A stretch of 11,367 nucleotides of DNA from JAQAZP01 sp965531145 (GTDB lineage Bacteria; Acidobacteriota; JAQAZP01): assembly GCA_965531145.1 (NCBI GenBank), contig CBESOE010000138.1:1-11367 (forward strand), written 5' to 3'. Below the pieces are notes generated by a model. The model saw nothing but the letters and a program-made list of their open reading frames with translations, did not search any database and was not told the origin of the DNA. A program made the position numbers and the translations under genes. Below, one piece after another: positions 6,695 to 11,367 of this stretch (position 1 is its first letter; the number at the start of each line of letters is the position of its first letter).

Positions 6695-8319
6695 GCGAGG
6701 TTGCGGTGGAAACCACGCTGCCCCAGATCGACCAACTGAGCGACTCGCCGGCCTCCAGTCCTCTGCCTCGCACTCTCTGTTCGGACATCATCCAGAAAAA
6801 AATCCTGGTGGTGGACGACGACGACGAGATCCGTCAGGTGCTCAAGGACTATCTCACCATGCGCGGGCACGATGTGGAGACCGCTGAGAACGGCCGCCAC
6901 GCCATGGATATCCTGTCCACCTCACACCGGAAATACAGCGTTGTCTTCACCGACCTCAACATGCCGGCAATGAACGGATTCGAGTTGCTGGAAAACATCG
7001 CCCGGCTGAACAAGGACATCACCCAGATCGTGATCACCGGCAACGCCACCCGGCTCACCGCGATCACCAGCCTCAAGTCGGGGGCCTACGATTTCATCGA
7101 GAAGCCGTTCCAGCTCCGCGAGCTGGAGGCCACCCTGGCCCGGGCCCTGGAAAAATACCGCCTGGTGCAGGAGAACCGCGAATACCAGCAGCACCTGGAG
7201 CAGAAGGTGGCCGAGCGGACCGAGGAACTGCTGAGCCTCAACACGACGCTGACCAGCCTGTGCAAGCTGGGCCAGAAGTCCCGGGAGACGCTGAACATCC
7301 AGCCCAAGCTGGCCGATTTCCGTGACTTCTGCAGTGACGCGTTCGCCCCGGACACCTTTATCCTCTACACCCGCACCGGTGAGCAGGAGCAGTTCAACCG
7401 CAACATGTACCACGACACCGGGGGCCGCAGCGCCAACGGGTTCGAGAGCCCGCCGATCCAGTGGCTGAGCAGCCAGGAGCAGAAGATCACCCTGCACCGG
7501 GACGAAGGTGAAATCCCCGAGCACTTTCAGATCCAGCCGGGCAACCGCTCGGTGCATATCTTCCGCCTGGAACAGGACCTGCTGCTCGGTTTCCTCTACC
7601 TCGGATTCGACAAGCGGACCGAGATCGCCAGCAACGAACCGCTGCTCGACCTCTACCTCGGCGAGGTGGAGAGCGCGCTGATCCACGACTACCTCATCGC
7701 CAGTCACCGGGAAGAATTCCGCCGGATGTTCCTCTCCAGTGTGATGACCCACGCCCGGACCATCGAGGTCAAGGACTGCTATACCCGGGGTCATTGTGAA
7801 CGCGTGGAACGCTATGTCCACGTCCTGGCCCAGGAGATGAACCTGGACGAGGAGCGGCAATACAACCTGAAGATCGCCTGCATTCTCCACGACATCGGCA
7901 AAATCGGTGTGCCAGAGACCATCATCTCCAAGCCGGGCAAACTGACCGACGACGAATACGAGAACATGAAGCTGCACCCCGTGCTGGGCAGCAAAATCGT
8001 CAAGAACCTCTATGGATTCGACCTGGAGGAGATCATCCGGCACCACCACGAAAACTTCGACGGCACGGGATATCCGGACGGCCTGGCCGGAGACGACATC
8101 CCGCTGGAATCGAGAATCATGTCGGTGATGGATACCTTCGACGCCATGACCACCAACCGGCCCTACCGCAAGGGGCGGAGCCTCGACGAGACCGTGGCCG
8201 AGATCAAGCGTTGCTCCGGTACGCAGTTCGACCCCAAAGTGGTGGAAACCTTCCTTGGCTGTCTGGACAAGATCGTGGAAGTGCAGAAGGAGTCCTGGGA
8301 GTCACGGGAAGAGAACTGA
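6691..8319 (+). CDS. REC-HD-GYP response regulator, likely c-di-GMP phosphodiesterase
   Basis: The 542-residue cytoplasmic protein begins with a canonical receiver (about residues 36-155; D42-D44, phospho-acceptor D88, T116, K138). A coiled-coil linker follows (about 155-185), then a middle region of about 150 residues without a motif I recognise, possibly GAF-like, and a C-terminal HD-GYP domain (about 345-530). The catalytic signature is complete: H368, H400-D401, H429, the triple His at 451-453, GYP at 460-462 and D480. HD-GYP enzymes hydrolyse c-di-GMP to pGpG or GMP, which generally favours motility. The GTG at 6691 overlaps the upstream TGA (GTGA), indicating coupling with the REC-Fis gene. 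A second GTG at 6706 has a better Shine-Dalgarno (GAGG, 5 nt spacing) and may be the true start. The stop faces the stop of the next gene across only 5 bp. Confidence 0.93.
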   Translation: MSEVAVETTLPQIDQLSDSPASSPLPRTLCSDIIQKKILVVDDDDEIRQVLKDYLTMRGHDVETAENGRHAMDILSTSHRKYSVVFTDLNMPAMNGFELLENIARLNKDITQIVITGNATRLTAITSLKSGAYDFIEKPFQLRELEATLARALEKYRLVQENREYQQHLEQKVAERTEELLSLNTTLTSLCKLGQKSRETLNIQPKLADFRDFCSDAFAPDTFILYTRTGEQEQFNRNMYHDTGGRSANGFESPPIQWLSSQEQKITLHRDEGEIPEHFQIQPGNRSVHIFRLEQDLLLGFLYLGFDKRTEIASNEPLLDLYLGEVESALIHDYLIASHREEFRRMFLSSVMTHARTIEVKDCYTRGHCERVERYVHVLAQEMNLDEERQYNLKIACILHDIGKIGVPETIISKPGKLTDDEYENMKLHPVLGSKIVKNLYGFDLEEIIRHHHENFDGTGYPDGLAGDDIPLESRIMSVMDTFDAMTTNRPYRKGRSLDETVAEIKRCSGTQFDPKVVETFLGCLDKIVEVQKESWESREEN

Positions 8320-8324
8320 CCCGC

Positions 8325-8957
8325 CTATTCGTCCACCAGAATGCTCACTTTACCCTTGCTGGTCAGCGACAGCTTCACCTGCCGTCCCGCAGCAGGGCCG
8401 CCACCGTTGCCATTGTCCTCCAGCTTGCGCGAGATGGCATGCTGCAGGGCGGAGAGGCTTTGATCGGTTATTTTCTTGCCGCCCATCAGGGTGCGGGCCT
8501 GACGGGTGATCTCCGCCGAGGTGGGCGTGAAATACCCGGTGCTCCGCTTTCCGTTTCCCCCGTTGTCACCACCATTGCCGGCCGAGGGAGGCGTTGCGGC
8601 AGGTTTTCCGCCGGACGACCCGGTGAGTTCAGCTTTCCTGGCCTCGCGGGCCTGCATTTTGGTCATCCCGCTGCTGCTGCCGGGGCCCTCCAGTTCGATC
8701 CGCCGGCGCATCACCTGGTCCGAGTTGAAGGCGGTGAGGATGCTTTCCTGAAGCAGGGACGAGAGCCCTCCCCCGTAAGCGAACTTGCGAACGAACTCCT
8801 CCACCTCCTTCTCGATCAACAGCACCTTCTTCTGCTGGTTGTGGTCGAGCAGGCCGAGGAACTGGTTCACCCGCAGCCCGCGCAGTTCGCGCATGCGGGC
8901 CTTGAACCGTTCGAACCGAGCAGAAAATTCCTCTTGCCTGGAGGAGATATCGTTCAT
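8325..8957 (-). CDS. Uncharacterised 210-residue cytoplasmic protein
   Basis: I do not recognise this protein. The N-terminal half (about residues 5-90) is charged and looks helical (for example RFERFKARMRELRGLRVNQF and KVLLIEKEVEEFVRKF). A Gly/Ser/Asn/Pro-rich linker follows (about 92-140), then a helical segment (145-180), a second Gly-rich stretch, and a short C-terminal end (QVKLSLTSKGKVSILVDE) that looks like a beta hairpin. There is no signal peptide, membrane helix or Cys cluster. ATG 8957 is preceded by AGGTG at about 4 nt; upstream extension to 9023 adds a basic stretch unlike a coding start. It lies 81 bp after the heptosyltransferase gene on the same strand, so it is probably co-transcribed. 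Base composition and codon use fit the neighbours, so I judge it a real gene. Confidence 0.75.
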   Translation of the reverse strand: MNDISSRQEEFSARFERFKARMRELRGLRVNQFLGLLDHNQQKKVLLIEKEVEEFVRKFAYGGGLSSLLQESILTAFNSDQVMRRRIELEGPGSSSGMTKMQAREARKAELTGSSGGKPAATPPSAGNGGDNGGNGKRSTGYFTPTSAEITRQARTLMGGKKITDQSLSALQHAISRKLEDNGNGGGPAAGRQVKLSLTSKGKVSILVDE

Positions 8958-9038
8958 CGCGCACCTGTTGAGACCACGCCGCCGGTACGGACGGCGCACC
9001 GCTATTGAAATTGGCCCTTCCATCTCTTTATCGGACGA

Positions 9039-10154
9039 TCAGGACCGTTTCTCAACCGGTCCGTGAGCGGGATCGAGCAAAAATCGCTCGGCCTGGTGGA
9101 AAACCAGCTCGGCCGGCAGGCCCTTCATGCACTCGTGGTGCCCCAGGGGACAGACCCGCCGGGCGCAGGGCATACAGGGCAGGTCGTGCCGCTGCACCAC
9201 CGCGGCATTTTCCAGGTGAGAGTTGGTGAAGCGGATATCGCTGGGGCCAAAGAGCACCACCAGGGGACGGTCCATCGCCACCCCGATGTGGCGCGGCCCG
9301 GTGTCGTTGGTCACCAGGAGACGGATACGGCGGAACAGGGGGGGGAGCAGGCCCAGGGGCAGTTGGAGGAAGTGGATCCGGTTCTTCGCCGCGCCGCTGA
9401 TCAACGGCTCGAGGGCGGATTCGCCGGGCCCCAGGGTCACCACCAGGTTGACCCGGAACTTTTCGAGAATCAGGTCTGCCAGCCGGGCAAAGTATTCCGG
9501 TGGCCAGCACTTGGCCGCACCGTAGGCCGCACCGGGATGGAAGCAGACGATGGGCAGAGCGGGATCCAGCCCCTGATCTTCGAAGAGCAGCCGGTCCAGC
9601 TCGGCGTCCCGGGCCGGGTGGTAGGGCAGGGAAAGGTGGGGGTCGATCTGGTCAACGCCCAGCCGGCGAAGCAGGCGGGTGTAGTAGAGCGGCATCGGCT
9701 CGGGGAGTATCTTTCCCTGAGCATCCCGGGGCGGCGCCGCCGCTTCACTGAGCATCCATCCCCGGGCATTGCGGTTGTAACCGATCCGGCGCGGAATCCC
9801 GGCAAGATAGATCGGAACCGCCGAGCCGAAGGAGTTGGGGAAGAGGAAGGCAGTGTCGAACTGCAGACGGCGCAGGCGCCGGGAAAGCCGGAAGCGGTTC
9901 TCGGCCCGGCCGGCTCCCTCTCCACCCTCCAGGAGCAGCAGGTCGTCATACCAGCCGCTGCCGGAGACCAGGTCAACCAGGTACGATTTGAGGAGCCAGC
10001 TGATCCGGGCGGCGGGAAAGGCCGTACGCAATGCCCGGAGCACCGGTGTGGCCATAACCACGTCGCCGATCCAGTTGGGCAGACGGACCAGTAACCAGCG
10101 CGGCGCGGGTGGCCTCGTCATATCGGCAAGCTTATTCCCTTTTCCTGGAATCAC
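9039..10154 (-). CDS. waaF: Lipopolysaccharide heptosyltransferase II (GT9 family)
   Basis: WaaF adds the second L-glycero-D-manno-heptose to the LPS inner core at the cytoplasmic face of the inner membrane, using an ADP-heptose donor. The 371-residue protein has the GT9 signatures: LVRLPNWIGDVVMATP near the N-terminus (22-37), the HPGAAYGAAKCWP segment (206-218) and NDTGPRHIG for nucleotide-sugar binding (283-291). Residues 327-342 hold four Cys (CMPC, C335, C342), a cluster common near the C-terminus of this family. The GTG at 10154 is chosen because GGGGAG lies 8 nt upstream (10163-10168); ATG 10121 would trim 11 residues but has no clear Shine-Dalgarno. It shares the intergenic space with the divergent fmdB-like gene. 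Family assignment is firm; heptosyltransferase II rather than I or III is likely, not proven. Confidence 0.88.
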   Translation of the reverse strand: MIPGKGNKLADMTRPPAPRWLLVRLPNWIGDVVMATPVLRALRTAFPAARISWLLKSYLVDLVSGSGWYDDLLLLEGGEGAGRAENRFRLSRRLRRLQFDTAFLFPNSFGSAVPIYLAGIPRRIGYNRNARGWMLSEAAAPPRDAQGKILPEPMPLYYTRLLRRLGVDQIDPHLSLPYHPARDAELDRLLFEDQGLDPALPIVCFHPGAAYGAAKCWPPEYFARLADLILEKFRVNLVVTLGPGESALEPLISGAAKNRIHFLQLPLGLLPPLFRRIRLLVTNDTGPRHIGVAMDRPLVVLFGPSDIRFTNSHLENAAVVQRHDLPCMPCARRVCPLGHHECMKGLPAELVFHQAERFLLDPAHGPVEKRS

Positions 10155-10162
10155 TTACGCAT

Positions 10163-10168
10163 CTCCCC
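10163..10168 (-). promoter_or_regulatory. Ribosome binding site deciding the heptosyltransferase start
   Basis: GGGGAG on the minus strand stands 8 nt before GTG 10154. The competing ATG at 10121 has no comparable site. Confidence 0.5.
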
Positions 10169-10227
10169 GCAGGAGTGCATCCCCAATCAGCCCTCCTGGC
10201 CCGTAACAGTAGCACCAGGATGGGCCC

Positions 10228-10252
10228 AAATTCCAGCACCGTCCTGGAATTT
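10228..10252. repeat. 9-bp inverted repeat upstream of the fmdB-like promoter
   Basis: AAATTCCAG and CTGGAATTT form a perfect dyad around a 7-nt loop, ending 6 bp before the -35 element. A related half, TTCCTGGAAT, recurs at 10142-10151. It could be an operator. The T-run after it (10250-10254) would also suit a terminator, but no plus-strand gene lies directly upstream. Confidence 0.45.
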
Positions 10253-10258
10253 TTCCGG

Positions 10259-10287
10259 TTGACAATCGGGCCTGGGAGTCCTATAAA
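10259..10287 (+). promoter_or_regulatory. Strong sigma-70 promoter for the fmdB-like gene
   Basis: TTGACA (10259-10264), an exact 17-bp spacer and TATAAA (10282-10287) give a perfect -35 and a 5-of-6 -10. The predicted start, near 10294, leaves a leader of about 60 nt that contains the 10-bp palindrome GTATCGATAC (10320-10329). Confidence 0.8.
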
Positions 10288-10352
10288 TAGGTTTCCTGGC
10301 CGGTTTCCGCCGGGGAAGTGTATCGATACCACTGATTGCAAAAGGTCGAAAA

Positions 10353-10631
10353 ATGCCAATATACGAATACCAGTGCGAGACATGCGGTGAAGTGATGGAG
10401 AAGCTGCAGAAGTTCTCTGACGAACCCCTTCGCACCTGCGGGTGCGGGGGCAGCCTGACCAAGCTGGTCTCCCGCAGTTCGTTCCAGCTCAAGGGAAGCG
10501 GCTGGTACGTCACCGACTACAAGAACAAGGACAAGGGACGGAGCGCCGCCTCGGTGGGCAGCAGTTCCAGTGCCCCGAAGAAAGCTGACAGTGGCTCAAG
10601 CGCCACCAGCACAACGAAAAAAAGCGACTGA
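10353..10631 (+). CDS. FmdB-family zinc-ribbon protein
   Basis: The 92-residue protein begins with the family's typical MPIYEYQCETCG, followed by a Cys pair and a Ser/Lys-rich tail (about residues 60-92), as in the CxxC_CxxC_SSSS family (FmdB, named from a putative regulator of formamide/amide utilisation). The first knuckle is C8-x2-C11. The second is C29-G-C31, one residue shorter than the usual CPxC, so the zinc site is slightly atypical. The family's cellular role is not well established. AAGG lies 7 nt before the ATG, a strong sigma-70 promoter precedes the gene, and a hairpin follows, so it may be transcribed on its own. Confidence 0.87.
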   Translation: MPIYEYQCETCGEVMEKLQKFSDEPLRTCGCGGSLTKLVSRSSFQLKGSGWYVTDYKNKDKGRSAASVGSSSSAPKKADSGSSATSTTKKSD

Positions 10632-10661
10632 GCCGTCCCCGCCGACGGCTGATATTCCTGC

Positions 10662-10687
10662 AAGGCCCGGGTTCGATCCGGGCCTTT
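10662..10687 (+). terminator. Hairpin after the fmdB-like gene, probable Rho-independent terminator
   Basis: AAGGCCCGG pairs perfectly with CCGGGCCTT around a 7-nt loop, 30 nt after the fmdB-like stop. The T tract is short (TTT within the stem end), so termination may be partial and let some transcription reach the next gene. Confidence 0.6.
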
Positions 10688-10706
10688 CCTGTCTGGACGG
10701 CAACCG

Positions 10707-11234
10707 ATGAACGGCGGCAGCAACCCCACGACCGGTGCTCGGCAACGCTCGCGATTCGATGACTTCCAGTGCCGCCTCGTCCACCAGGCCACCACGGAAT
10801 CCTCAAACCACCTCAACCGCTTCTACCGTTACGCCCCCCGCGAGTTCTTCCACTTCAGCTACGATGCGCTCACCGAGCAGGATATCCCGGCGGATGCACT
10901 GCGAGATGGTGTATTTGCCGAGACCTTCAGCTACACCCACGGGGACACCCCGGAAGAGTTCTACCGCATCCACCTCTTCGATCACCCGATTCTGATGGCG
11001 GTCTCCACCCGCTCCAATACACCGGCGCTCTACCCCTTCCTGCTCTACATCCTGACCCACGAGTTGATCCACATTTCCCGCCTCTCCCGGCTGGGCCTGG
11101 AAAACCCCTCCGACGAGGAACGGGAACGTGAAGAGGAGACCGTCCACCGGTTGACCCGCGACGTGCTGGCCCCCGAGTCCTCCCTCCCCCTCGAGCAGGT
11201 GGCCGACCTCTACCACCTCAATCTCCTCCCCTGA
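10707..11234 (+). CDS. Uncharacterised protein with HELIH zincin-type motif
   Basis: The 175-residue protein has no clear signal peptide; residues 108-117 form a short hydrophobic run just before the motif. HELIH at 118-122 fits the HExxH zinc-binding motif of metallopeptidases. The following helix is strongly acidic (DEEREREEETVH, 136-147), so E143/E144 or H147 could supply a third ligand. I cannot place it in a named peptidase family, and HExxH can occur by chance, so enzyme activity is a suggestion. The ATG at 10707 lies 20 bp after the hairpin that follows the fmdB-like gene, with only a weak upstream purine stretch. It may be read through from that promoter. Confidence 0.72.
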   Translation: MNGGSNPTTGARQRSRFDDFQCRLVHQATTESSNHLNRFYRYAPREFFHFSYDALTEQDIPADALRDGVFAETFSYTHGDTPEEFYRIHLFDHPILMAVSTRSNTPALYPFLLYILTHELIHISRLSRLGLENPSDEEREREEETVHRLTRDVLAPESSLPLEQVADLYHLNLLP

Positions 11235-11248
11235 TACCTAAACTCTTT

Positions 11249-11288
11249 TCTTCCGCACGGCGTATTTCTCTTCCGCACGGCGTATTTC
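11249..11288. repeat. 20-bp tandem direct repeat, two copies
   Basis: TCTTCCGCACGGCGTATTTC occurs twice without a gap (11249-11268 and 11269-11288), with no mismatch. It sits 15 bp after the last stop codon and directly before the inverted repeat. Confidence 0.9.
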
Positions 11289-11295
11289 ATGGTAA

Positions 11296-11360
11296 TTAGT
11301 TACCTGTCCCCTATTTAAGGACTGAACCATTAACCACTTAATTAGGGGACAGGTAACTAA
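11296..11360. repeat. 18-bp perfect inverted repeat, probable REP/RAYT-type element end
   Basis: TTAGTTACCTGTCCCCTA (11296-11313) is the exact reverse complement of 11343-11360. After one mismatch the stem continues for 5 bp (11315-11319 with 11337-11341), leaving a 17-nt loop. It is AT-richer than the surrounding genes. GGGGACAGGTAAC-like inverted repeats are, to my knowledge, frequent beside REP-associated Y1 (IS200-like) transposase genes in Geobacter-type genomes. A transposase, if present, would lie beyond the right edge, so the element type is inferred. Confidence 0.65.
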
Positions 11361-11367
11361 ATAGGTA

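Noticed and set aside
6922..8049. 375-codon open frame antisense to the HD-GYP gene
   Set aside because: It is the shadow of a clearly coding frame; its protein is a biased Val/Leu/Asp/Gln-rich string with no motif.
9063..10094. 343-codon open frame antisense to the heptosyltransferase gene
   Set aside because: The GT9 motifs on the other strand establish the coding strand; this frame has no recognisable feature.
10660..10690. GGGTTCGATCC stretch resembling a tRNA T-arm
   Set aside because: The 7-nt loop register is wrong for a T-loop, and no anticodon or acceptor arm precedes it. It fits a terminator hairpin better.

Overview
The window looks like chromosomal DNA from a GC-rich, flagellated, Gram-negative bacterium. 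The best guess is the Desulfuromonadia/Geobacter-Pelobacter group of the former Deltaproteobacteria. That guess rests on gene content: fliA, a sigma-54 enhancer-binding regulator, a LPS heptosyltransferase, an FmdB-type zinc ribbon, and an inverted repeat of the kind linked to REP-associated transposases. Coding density is high, and most genes lie in short co-directional groups with 4-nt overlaps.

Left part (1-3852, minus strand). Transcription runs leftward from fliA (flagellar sigma-28) through a small FlgM-like protein (candidate anti-sigma-28) and a DHH-family phosphoesterase. It ends in a family 39 membrane glycosyltransferase that runs off the left edge and carries an apparent single-base frameshift near 851. 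A near-consensus sigma-54 promoter lies upstream of fliA, and a plausible FliA-type promoter lies just before the flgM-like gene.

Centre (3853-4553). A roughly 700-bp divergent control region separates fliA from a response regulator. It holds the fliA sigma-54 promoter, a sigma-70 promoter for the regulator, and three 14-bp dyads resembling the published FleQ box. Two of the dyads are 32 bp (about three helical turns) apart, and the third abuts the regulator's -35.

Right of centre (4554-8319, plus strand). Three signalling genes follow in a row. The first is a REC-AAA+-Fis enhancer-binding protein whose recognition helix resembles FleQ/FlrA. The second is a REC-Fis protein with a degenerate receiver and no AAA+ domain. 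The third is a REC-HD-GYP protein, a likely c-di-GMP phosphodiesterase. Together with fliA and the flgM-like gene, these suggest a compact flagellar/c-di-GMP control locus: the enhancer-binding protein would activate fliA through sigma-54, the truncated paralogue could compete for the same sites, and the HD-GYP protein would lower c-di-GMP.

Right part (8325-11367). A minus-strand pair encodes a WaaF-like heptosyltransferase and an unrecognised 210-residue protein. A plus-strand pair encodes an FmdB-type zinc ribbon behind a near-consensus sigma-70 promoter and a small HELIH-motif protein of unknown function. The window ends in a 20-bp tandem duplication and a long hairpin-forming inverted repeat that probably marks the edge of a RAYT/REP-type element.
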